DNA from: Branchinecta lynchi
Taxonomy: Eukaryota; Arthropoda; Branchiopoda; Anostraca; Branchinectidae
Length of the DNA stretch: 64,000 bases
Assembly (NCBI GenBank): GCA_023053575.1
Contig: JAKZAP010000020.1
Coordinates: forward strand, 16,673,998-16,737,997
Reading direction: 5' to 3'
Under the pieces are notes generated by a model. That model was not told where the DNA came from and did not search any database. It saw only the letters and a program-made list of their open reading frames with translations. Positions 34,601 through 46,600 of the stretch are shown in pieces (positions within the stretch are counted from its first letter, which is position 1; every line of letters begins with the position of its first letter). The position numbers and the translations under genes were made by a program.

Positions 34601-37600
34601 CGAACAAAGCGACGTAGTCCCATTTTTGATGCATGGGAAGGATAGGTCTTCGCGTTACTCTCTAGAGTTATTTTGCTCTGGAGCCGCCAGAGGCTGACCC
34701 TCTTATGGTGAGGTAAGAATAATAATTGAGAGTGTGTTCCACCCTTCTAACAATAGTAACTATTAGTTACTATTTCCGTTCCATCCTCAGGAAAAGTTAC
34801 TACGCTGACCGTTCCAACCTTCTCGAAATAGTAACTAACAGCAACTATTTGCTTACCATGCTCGGGAGCATAGTAAGCGTGGTAACTACGCATCTCCGTA
34901 ACGTGATTCGTCGGAATCACCCGTGGCATGATATTCTGCTGGAAAATAGAAAAATCGTTCCAGCCTTGACGGCAAAAAGCCAGAGTTCGTGACGTCATGC
35001 GTAGTAACTACGGTAAGTAGGGTGGAACACGTTCTTGTTTCACCTCTCCTATCGTGAGTCAGCAGAAAAGGATTGGGGCAACCCTCAAGCCTGCTCTTTC
35101 TTCGGTCTTGCTCTCCCCTCATAACCCATATCTCTCGACCAGTACCGTGGGAAGAGCAGGAGGACAGCAGTCATCCAATAATACATGAGCTTGATACTAC
35201 CAAGAACAAATAATCAGATAGAACTTCTGTCTTTAGTCGCATGCACCGACAAAGAAAATCCCGACAAAATTCAGCACACCTAGAGGTATTTACTTTAGCT
35301 TTGAGCTGATGTTGATACCCGTTTACTCCTCTTCTGTCTTCACTAAAGACTATTTACTCTTTGGTCTTCACCGTTGCTTATCGCACAAGAAATACTGAAG
35401 GAGGCGTACTTCCCGCACCGACCCACTCTGAAGCGCGTTCATAGAACCAATCAGCTTTGACTGCTAGATTTCCTCTTCAGCAACTTAACAGCGATATAGC
35501 TATTTGTAGAAGTAACGAAACGTAATGTGGCGAAAAGCTAGTAACCTCCGCTCGTTTGCTTCGGAGTTGGCCGTATTTTACTCAACTCAGCATGTTTGTA
35601 TGGCCGAGATAGGGAGACAGCAGTTCGATCTCGTTATTTGTTCTTGATATTACTTAGCTTGCCTACGAACAGTAACTGTTTAATCGATTGAATACTGAAT
35701 AATGTTTGTACTAGTGTTGGGAAGTACTTAAGTAAAAGTACTTAAGTAATACTTAATTAAAAATTTCTAGTACTTGTACTCTACTTAAGTAAAAGATTTC
35801 AGAAGTACTTGATACTCGTACTTAAGTAACAAACAGAAGTACTTAAGGGTACTTAAGTACTTTTATAATTGTGAAAGACTCAATTAGCACGAGGTTCAGT
35901 ACCATGTTTGTCATCTTCGCTGAAACTGAATGGACATTAGGAATGTGGTGATTCTTTCTGTGAGCCTAAAGTGGTTGTTTGAAGAATATATAATTGTGTA
36001 GCTTTTCTTCATCAGCTATGTAGCCTAGAGCTGACAACCTATAAATTCATTTAAAATGTAAAAAACGAAAAATGCCGTTCCGTTATTTTTCGTTCCGTAA
36101 GTTTGTTGAAGTTCTCGCCACTAATGGAGAGAGGCTTGGGACAAGCCTGACTGTTGGTGAACGTGCCATCATTTTGTTCGAAACCGACGAAACCCCTGAT
36201 CTGTGTTCTTGTTTTACTGTTAGATGGATTAGGTGACGGTAACGCATGAACTTTGACACTGTGTCTCCCCTCTGCAAGAAGGGAAATAAAAACTCCCCAG
36301 AGAACTACCGTCCAATCAGCTTGACATCTGTTACATCCAAAGTTATTGAAGGCATCATTGCTAAAGAAAATACCCAGCGCGTCGCAGAAAACAACATCAT
36401 CCACCAAAGCCAACATGGCTTCGTCCAAGGAAAGTCTGTCGACACTAACTTAATTGGGTCGTACGAGATTGTTACCAACCTTCTGGAGCAAGCCACACCA
36501 GTTGACATAGCACTCCTTGACAAGGCAAAGGCATTTGACAGAGTCAGTCACCAAAGATTGCGCATCAAGGCCGACGCCTGCTTTATTCACCCTCAAGCAG
36601 AGCAAAATAACTCTAGAGTAATGCGAAGACTATCCTTCCCATGCATCAAAACTGGGTCTCCGTCGCAGCGCCGCCCTGCTCGCTTCGCGAGAGAAGCTTC
36701 AGCAAACTGTTCATGTGTGCAGTGGCGGATGTAGAAAATTCTAGCAATCAGCTCAGAGCCAGCACTCGTTAACGACTGGTTGAGTTTCAGTAGGGATTTT
36801 CGTGTCCTCTAGCGGAGCTAGTGTCGCTGCGATTTGACTTTGTGTCACTTTTTCAAAGTTCGCGCATTACGCAAACTGGGTACAGAACTTCCTGACTGGA
36901 CGCAAGCAAAGATTCCGTGACTTAGGAACAGCAGATAAGGAGGTATTGTCATCGGAGGTCACGGGGGGACGGTACGTGAACCAACCCTTACCACAATACG
37001 CAGATGACTTGAAGCTAATTGCCAATGCTTTCACGAACACCCTTCAAGAGGATTTCAACACTATAACTGATTGGTCAAGTAAATGGAAACTGGAGTTCAA
37101 CCCAGACAAATGTCGTGCATTCCACTCCGGACATAATAATCCAAAGCGACAGTACCAGATGAGAAGACATGGATCAAGCATCACAGTCCCAATCCCATGA
37201 TATCCCATCCACCTCAGAAGAGCGGGAACTACAAGTTATTGCGGATGACCAATTAAATTCCATTCCAACATCAACAAGACCAAAGGTGTCGATGGGATCC
37301 CAAAAATCTAATATTTGATTCAGACAATCGGGTCTTGTCTTCGCCAGATCCAGTCTTGGACAGGCTAATCATCAGAGAAAACCAAGCTCAGATATACCTC
37401 TATAAGCCATATCTATTTCGACGATACTGACCGAGACTTCCTGCCGATTTCCGACCGAACAACTAGTCCAGCAAAAGAAAAAATTCAGAAACAAAACCAG
37501 CGTATCTCCTTATCCCTGTAAAGAACATCTAATCAACTTTGAATAAAAGTTTGACTTAAAAAAATCCGGTTACAACCGGATTCCGGAATAATTATATGTC

Positions 37601-40600
37601 TGGGTAAAAAACCATTGTCATATACCGACTCAGCCTCTCTTCTTACCCCTTAATCTGTCATCTAATCGAACTTTTGCTTTTAAAAATTTTTCCGGTTTAG
37701 GCGGATTCTGGGCGAACTAGTTGTCACGCGAGAAAATGATTTTCACCATCGTGTTCGGCATGTCTTTTTACCCATAAATCAAACATTTGATCAACTTCAA
37801 ATTAAACTTTTACTTTTAACCAACTTTCCGGTTTTCGACGGATTTCGGACTAACTACATGTTCGGCGAGATAATTGTTTTCAGCATCGTGCTCAGCATGT
37901 CTTCTTACCCCTAAATCGACCATTTAAGCAACTTCAAATAAAACTTTTACTTTTAACCAATTTTCCGGTTTTTGACGGATTCCAGACGAACTACTTGTCC
38001 GGCGTGAAAATGGTTTTAACTATCGTGCTCAGCATGCCTTCTTACCCTATAATCGACTATCACATTAGCTGTTTAAAAATATTTTGTTTGTCCCTTAATT
38101 TGAACCCCCTCCCCCACCCCTAAATATGGAGCTACATAGTCCATCTACGAACTTTACCTTACCCTTGACCCACTGAATCTTCACACCAAGTTTCATCAAA
38201 ATATCTCATTGCCTTCGAGAGTTATCGTGCTTACAGACGGAAAGACGGACATTTTTGCGATGTCATAGGTATCCCTCCACTTACGTTTTGAAATCCCAAA
38301 AAGGTAGTGGCACTGGCAAGCGCCAATCAGACCCTAGGGATGACCAAACGCTCAACTGCATTCCGCAAAACATCTGTCACGCTGAAGCTTTATAAATCCT
38401 TAGTCAGGCCAAAGTTGGAGAGCGGTAACGCCCTCGCCTTACCCTTCTACAAACAGGACAAAGAAACTAATCGAAGGAGTCCAGAGGCGAGCAACAAGAT
38501 TCATCTGCGGCCTGAGGGCACTACCTTATGAACAGCGACTGCAGAAACTGAAGATTCCGGCACTAACTTACCGACGGAAGAGTAACGGAATAACAGCCAA
38601 CCTCCAAAGTGTTACCTGTTGAAACCGAGCATTCGTGAGTTATCTCTTATGAACTTGTTTTATGAAGCTGTTGGTGTCACTAAAAAACGGGAAATATGTC
38701 GATTTGCAGCTTTAATCCTACGCTTTTTTCTTTAAGCTTGGTACCCACAGACCGCGGATTCGCTTTTGCCTAGGCGAATTCGGCGTCACAAGCGGAAACA
38801 AAACGTACCAAGTAATTTAACTCAAAGTCGATTTTTTCACGTCGTGGAAAAGATTCGCGTTCTATGGGGTACCAAGCTTTACTCTTCAGTGTTCACAAAC
38901 TTAGAAAATATCTGAAATCTTCATATTAGTCTTGCGAGGGGGAGGGGGGCGAAAATGAAGACCCATATTCTTTGAGCCCAAGCTGACTTTGAAACATATA
39001 TTCAAACAATGTTTACAACGGATACGTCAGCTCCGATTCTTCATAAGCGATGTTTTGGCCCTTCTTGGCAAGTGTCCTCGTCAGGCTGTGAATCTTAGCC
39101 TGACAAGGACCCTTGCCAAGAAGGCCCGAAATATCGCTGATAAGAATCGTAGCTGACGTATCCGTTGTAAACATTGTTTGAATAAATGGAGACTCACTTT
39201 AATAATGAATTAATCTAGCTATAACGTTGTCTATAAGCCCACTGCTGTCTTCTGGCTAGTTTTCTAGGCCCTCTGTATTCTAGGGTTTACCTCAGAACAA
39301 CCAAATATCACCAGTCTGACCCAACAGGTTAAACATTTTCTCACTGATTGGGCTGCTATCGTTACCTTACTTGGTTACGTATGGGGGGGGGGGGGGAATA
39401 AAATTTGCTACTGAAAAGGTTGTGAGCCCAAAACTTGTCTAAAAAAAAACAAGAGCTACGAGCTCATATGGCACTTGTACGAGTAGGCTGTACAAGAAAG
39501 TAGATGAAAACGTCACAAAATACACCCGCCATCCAAAAAGGCGGTTCGGAAATAGAAATAGGATATTTAGTTTCACTCATTTCTGAGCAGTTCCGGCATC
39601 GTCTCGATTGCAAATGCACATGACAGTTCAAACTTTCATCCCAATAAATCCACTTGTTTGATCCCTAGACGTGCTACACGATTTCCGGTACTCACTCTAT
39701 TTCCACCTACCGTGGCCGAATCTGGTTCGGAATAAAAAAAAATCGACCACCTAAAGCATCTTCGTTTATACCATCTACCAAGTTTCACTCGAATCTGAGC
39801 ATTTTTGGAAAGTTCCGGTACCCCCCCCCCTTCCCACCAACGTTGTCGGAGCCGGTTCGGGCCCAATCTCTTAATTCCATCATCAAGTTTGACTGAAATT
39901 GGAGCATAGCCTATCTGCAAGTTTCCAGTACCCCCCCCCCTACCTTGGCCGAATCCGGCCCAGACGCCAAATAACAAATCTAGGCCGCATAAACTAGGCA
40001 CTGTCGAATTGCATCTCATTCGGTCCATCCGTTTGGTTTTTGTGCATGTCAAAAGTCCCCCCACCCCCAATTCCCCTAATCGTGGTCGCATATGGTTCGA
40101 ACGCATGTTTTACATGTCGAGGCCATCGATTCGTATCACCCATGAAGTTTCACTCGAATCAGACCACTCGTTCGCAATTTATAGAAGTCCATATTTCTCT
40201 TCTCTTGCTCCCCCAAAAATACTCGGATCTAGGAACGGAAGTTTCCGGGGGTATGTTGTGTCAGGTTTTTAAGTCAAGATAATTCGGGTCGCTAATATGC
40301 CTGCAAAGTTTCGTTGTCGTTTTACATCTGGAACTATTCTAACTCACGACTACCGGAATTCCAGGAAACCCCCTCCAACTCCCCCCACAGAGCCCCGAAA
40401 CTATCTGGCTCCGTCAATTTCATCTAGGCCTAATGCTTGTTCCATCCATTAAGTTTCGTCCCAATCCCTCTACTTTTAGAGTTTCTTGAGTTTTCCACAC
40501 ACCCCCCCCCCCCCCATCCCCACAGGTATCGGACCCGACTCGGACCTGACACTGAACGTCCGAGGCGATAGCTCACCAGACAAGTTTCATTCAAATCCGA

Positions 40601-43600
40601 TCACCCGTTCAAAAGTTATGCACGCCACTAGATTCCGGACTCCCCATCCACCCACTCCCCCCACGATGGTCGGGTCGGGGAAACAGCTGTTCTCAAGTCA
40701 ATCTGTTCGGATCCCTGACATACCTGCCAAGTTTCATCGCCCTAGGACATCAGGAAGTATGCCGAACTCGCGGGATCGCTAGAAATCCGGACCTCCACCC
40801 CAACTCCCCCACAGTGCCCTGATCCGATCCGGTTATGTCAATGACGTGTCGAGGACCTGTGCTTGTTTTTCCCACCAAGTTTCATCCAGATCCCTCCACT
40901 TTAAGCGTTTCTCAAAATTTCCGGTTCCCTCCTCCAACTCCTCCCAGTGTCATCGGATCCGGTCCGGTTATGTCAATGACGTGTCTAGGACCTGTGCTTG
41001 TTTTTCCCACCAAGTTTCATCCCGATCACTCCACTTTAAGTGTTTCTCAAAATTTCCGGTTACCTCCTCCAACTCCCCCCAGTGTCATCGGATCCGGCCC
41101 GGATTTAAAGTCAGGTGTCTGAGACACAAGGTCATCCTAAATATCAATTTCATCAAGATCCGATCACCCGTTCAAAAGTTATGCACGCCACTAGATTCCG
41201 GACTCCCCATCCACCCACTCCCCCCACGATGGTCGGGTCGGGGAAACGGCTGTTCTCAAGTCAATCTGTTCGGATCCTTGACATACCTGCCAAGTTTCAT
41301 CGCCCTAGGACACCAGGAAGTATGCCGAACTCGCGGGATCGCTAGAAATCCGGACCCCCATCCCAACTCCCCCACAGTGCCCTGATCCGGTCCGGTTATG
41401 TCAATGACGTGTCTAGGACCTGTGCTTGTTTTTCCCACCAAGTTTCATCCCGATCCCTCCACTTTAAGCGTTTCTCAAAATTTCCGGTTCCCCACCCCAA
41501 CTCCCCCACAGTGCCCTGATCCGGTCCGGTTATGTCAATGACGTTTCTAGGACCTGTGCTTGTTTTTCCCACCAAGTTTCATCCCGATCCCTCCACTTTA
41601 AGCGTTTCTCAAAATTTCCGGTTCCCTCCTCCAACTCCCCCCAGTGTCATCGGATCCGGCCCGGATTTGAAGTGAGGTGACTGAGACACGAGGTCATCCT
41701 AAATATCAATTTTCATCAAGATCCGATCACCCGTTCGCAAGCTAAAAATACCTCAAATTTCGGCTTCACCCTCCCTCCACTCCCCCCCCCAGATGGTCGA
41801 ATCGGGGAATTGATGATTTCCTATTTAAGCTGGTCGGGTCCCAGACATGCCTGTCAATTTCCATCGTCCCAGCACATCAGGAAGCACGGAACTCGCGGGA
41901 TCACTACAAATTCGGACTTCTCCCCCCCCCCCCCAACTCCCCCAAAGTGAGCGGATCCGTTCCGGTTATATCAGTCACGTATCTAGGACTTTTGCTTGTA
42001 CTTTCCACCAAGTTTCATTCGGATCCCTCCACTCTAAGTGTTTTCCAAGATTTCCGGTTTCCCCCTCTAACTCCCCCCAGTGTCACCGGATCCGGTCTGG
42101 ATTTAAAATGGAGGGTCTGAGACACGAAGTCCTTCCATGTATTAAGTTTCATTAAGATCCGATCACCCGTTCGTAAGCTATAAATATCTCATTTTTCCTC
42201 ATTTTTCCGGATTCCCCCTCCCTCCACTCCCCTCCAGATGGTCGGATCGAGGAAGCGACAATTTCTAATTTAATCTGGTCCAGTTCCTGATATGCTTGCC
42301 AAGTTTCATCGTCCTAGCTTATCTGGAAGTGCCCGAACTAGCAAAACCGGGACCGACAGACCGACAGACCGACTGACGGACAGAAATAACAATCGCTATA
42401 TGGCACTTGAGTAAGCTCAAGTGCCATAAAAATCCAGTAAACCTGATCCACTTGCAAATGCTTGTAGCAAGACTGGCTTAAAACTTCAGGGATGGTAATA
42501 AATTTTACAGACTGAAAAGTGTACGGTACCTAAAAGTCCAGACGTATTAAGACCAAGGGACTGGAGTATACTGAATCGGAAATCCTCGGGAAGAACTGGA
42601 GGACCAGAAACTGATGGCAAGTCAGCATAGTTAGGCCTCACTGTGATCTGATAGCCACCAACTTCTTCCAAAACTTTACTGCTCAAATTGAAATAGGCGT
42701 CATCTTTTCCATCACTTTGAGTTTGCAGAGCATCTGGGTTTGGCAATGGATTTCCTTGCAATGGGAGATGAAAGATGTCGGAAGCCTTTTGAGTGATTTG
42801 GAAATACTTTCTGGGTGTCATGGGGCGAAACTTCGAAGACAGCTCTAAAAAAAAGGAATGCTGAAATCTAGCCCATTGCCAGGCCTTTTGTTAGGTCTTA
42901 TGGTGGGGCCATACACAGTTAATGGTGTTTTTTATTTTTGTTATAAACTGAACTGAACTGAACTGAACTAGAGAAACGCTGACAAGTATCCTAGGAGCTT
43001 TAATGTCCAGGGGCATCACTGAGGGGGGGGGGGGATGCCCCACCCGAATGTTGTCGACCAGTCGGTAAAAAATAGCTGAGTTTTTCTTAAAAACGGTCGC
43101 TTTTTTTAGTTGATTTTTCTTAAAAATACGCGGTTTCATATGAAAATAGTCATTTATTCTTGAAATAGTAGTTTTTCTTAAAAATAGTAGTTTTTCTTAA
43201 AAACTGTAGTTTTTCTTAGAAGCAGCTGATTTTTTAATCGTCATTTTTATCCGCAAAAATAGTTGGTAAAAATGACCAGCCATTCGCCGAAGGCAAAAAA
43301 TTCGGTCAAAACGGGCATTGCGGCGAAGCATCCTTTTCATAAAATCGTTTGTCCCCATATTTCGAAATTGGGTGATTTAACGTGTTTATTGGTTCCCTTT
43401 TCTTTATCGAATTTGCTAATTCAACCAACTTTTGTTCACTCCGCATCGATTTCACCGCATTCCTTTCGTAAATTCGGTGATTTAACCTGTTTTTTGGTCT
43501 CATTCTTTAGCGAATTCGGTAATGCACCCGACTTTTCTCAGGTCCGTAACTGTTCTGTCGCATTCGGTCAGTTCATTTCATAATTCGGTCATTAATCAGA

Positions 43601-46600
43601 TATTTGGTTCTAATTCGTGACCGAATTCGATAATTCATCTAACTTTTGCTCAGTCCGCATCGATTTCGTCGCATTCGGTCCGCCCCTGCGTAAATTCGGT
43701 GATTTAACCTGTTTATTTGGTATGACTCTCTATCAAATTCGGTAATTCGGTCAGTCCAATTCATAATTAAATTCGGTGAGTTTCATTTCAAATCAAATCA
43801 AATCATTTAATGTAAACAAGATACAGTCTCTCATAGGCATAGCCCAAATATGGTATCTTTTAGTCAAACAGTTAATACAAGAAAGATTTGTCAACGAGAA
43901 AAACAAAAAGAATAGGATAAAACGCACAAGTTACGAATTGTTAAAAGTACGAACAAAACTCGGTACAAAGCTTCGAGAATAACGCTGTGACCTGGAGTAA
44001 ACCGGTGTCAGTTTTGGAACTTTCGCAGCCGCCTCTCTGGGGAGTCGGGATCTGAGGGGTACAAAGGGGGGCGGGAGGAAGTTCTTGTAGATGGGGTGGA
44101 GGAGGAGGGTTGAGCCAAATTTTAGGCACAGTTTCTCTCGACGGGCAAAAAGGGGGTCAAGTTTGTATTCTTTTAGATAAAAAGAGTAAGGCAGTGGGGA
44201 ACCTCCGTAGATGATTTGTAGAGACCTCTTCTGAACCCGTTCTGATTCGTTATCGAATACGGTAATTCACCAGATTTTTCTTTAGTCCATTTCTATTACT
44301 AGACTTTCCGGATTCGGTTGTTTTAGGTGGTTCTAACAAGACTTTTATTCCATTACAAAATTCGGTTGTAATACAGCTCTCCATCTGTCCCTTATTTTTT
44401 CAGTTAGTTTTTCGTTATACCACGAATTCATTATTTGCTTCAACCCAGTTACCGAGTTCGGTAATTTCAGGGGCATTTATTCAGCTCTCGTTCTTTACCA
44501 TTTACGGTAGCTTCAGCAGGTTGCTGTTCATTTTTTTACTTCTTAGGATTGCAGTACTTCAGGAATAAGCACATCTCATAACGTGAAAACTAGCCTACTT
44601 TTGTTTGCTGTAAAATCCGAAGAAATTAACTTTGTATCCACTTTAACCTGGATCGCCCCTTTCGTTGCTAGACAACTCTGGATTGAAAAGGTAATATTGG
44701 GATCACAGAAAGGCACTTTTATCATCAGTGTTTCCACAAAATTTTGCATGCGGCGCATTTCGCAGTCTTCACTAGTTAGACAAAGGTTGCCTCATTTAGT
44801 TGGCGTTTAAGGCTTAGAATTTTGGAGGGCTTCAACTATGTTAAAAGCTAGAATTTTCATGGGAAGTTTCCAGAAGAAAAAGGAAGATTCAAAACATTTA
44901 GCCTGCGGCGCCTTAATTAATCTGTGCCGTCGTGTGCACAGCCGTTAGCGAAGCCGTCGCTATGCAGAAACACCGTTTTTTTGCGATTATTGTCCTGCTG
45001 GCAAAACTGGAAAGGTCTTCCCAAGATAAAAGGCTACTGATGGAGTATCCATGAACAACAACAGCTGAAAGCTCACATGGCACTTGCAAGGCTGAGTCAG
45101 AGGATAAAGGAAGGAATTCGTCAATTCGTGGGTTTGTTGTGATCATTTGTAAGCAAAACCGATGAGATAAGAATGATCATGGGTCCTTAGAACTCACGAG
45201 AATGTATTGTTCGTAAAAACTATTTATTTGTGGATTTGGCCGTGATGATGGGCCCTTTAAGGGCACTAGAGATTCATCTGTAATGAACACTCTTGAAGCA
45301 CAAAGAAGATAAGCTCATTGGAACCACGAAAATGTATATTTTGCTCAAAATTAGTGTTTGTACTTTAACAAATTCACTTGTAAGCAAAACCCTTAAGGCA
45401 AAATGATGATGGGCCCTTGGGAATCATGAATATATATCGTTTGGATAAAGTATTTTTTTTTACTTTTCGGTTAAGAAACGCACTTTAAGGGTTCTAAAAA
45501 TTAATTTGACTTGAAATGTATACTTTGCTTAAAAGTATTTTTTGTACTTTGTGGTTAGGATTAGTACTTTAAGGGATGGTCTGAGCCAATCGTGTCAAAT
45601 TTCTAATATTCAAGCCAAGTTTCATCGCCATAGCACATCTGGAAGTACCTTAATTTGCGGTCATCGGAATTCCAAACCCCTTCCCCACCAACAGCGCCCG
45701 AATAAAGTCCGGTTTTGTCACTGATGTATCTATAGTTCTTGTCCTTGTTCTTCCCACTAAGTTTCATCCCAATCGCTCCACTCTAACCGTGTCACAAGAT
45801 TCCGCCCCCCCCCCCCCCCCAAATTCATCGGATCCGGTCTGGATTTAAAATGGGACATCCGAGACACGGGGTCTTTCCAAATATCAAATTTCGTTAAAGT
45901 TCAATGGGCACATCAAACTACCCCAACCCCACTCTGTAACAACCTAGTAACAATGCGTACCACCTAGATCAGCAGCTTTTTCAACAGTTTCCTCTCTGTG
46001 ATATTTCAAAGCGTAATTTTTTGGGCCAGTACATGCTCAATTTACTAGCTTGGACAAATATAAGAGTGATGTTTCTTATAATACTTAGTAAATCTTTATT
46101 TTAAGCATAAATCAGCTTGTATAATTCAGATCTGAATAGGTTATTTGTTTTTTGATGATTTGTTTTTTTGATAAGCTTATTGCATATTTGGTATATTTTA
46201 TTAAGCAAGTTAATCAAGCTTCACAACAGTTTTCCACAAAGAAAACTTTTAATAGGCACTTTAAGCCATGGAATGAAACACTAGAACAATCAGGTAAACT
46301 GCATCTGCGGCTTGACTTTGGTGACATCTCAAATATATCCTTTTTTATCAAGCATTGCTGGGAGTTTTTGAATTTCCTGCCACGATATACCAGCTCCTAA
46401 GATTTGGATCGCCGAAATGCCAGAGAGGTAAAGACAAGGGATAACAAGAAAACGGCCGATTTTCGTAGCGCCTTCTATAGGAAGTCGGAGATGTTTATTT
46501 GTGAAGCATTTAACACAAAGTAAAGCATTAGAAGTGTCCATTGTGCTTTAACATCCGACCACTCGTTCAAAAGTCAACAAACCTCAAGATTCCAGATTCC

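Larger units (their letters stand above)
36249..38581 (+). pseudogene. Non-LTR retrotransposon reverse transcriptase, broken
   Basis: From about 36260 the frame reads VSPLCKKGNKNSPENYRPIS (RT fingers), HQSQHGFVQGKS, DIALLDKAKAFDRVSH and IHPQ. It resumes after MITE N4 at about 36873 with NWVQNFLTGRKQRF, reaches QYADDLKLIA (the YADD box) at about 36990, then WSSKWKLEFNPDKC. After a family G insertion it continues LYKSLVRPKLE and, with a frame shift, VQRRATRFICGLRALPYE. The segment between the EVTGG stretch and YADD is deleted. A CR1/Jockey-group LINE in TRUB2 intron 2, antisense to the gene. Confidence 0.85.

Noticed and set aside
40846..41385. 179-codon ORF, the longest in the window
   Set aside because: It lies in family F and consists of repeated CACFSHQVSSRSLHFKRFSK-type units made by DNA subrepeats, ending without any domain.
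46152..46400. 82-codon plus-strand frame opposite the 70-residue ORF
   Set aside because: It overlaps the better-shaped minus-strand frame and has a T-rich start. No domain.
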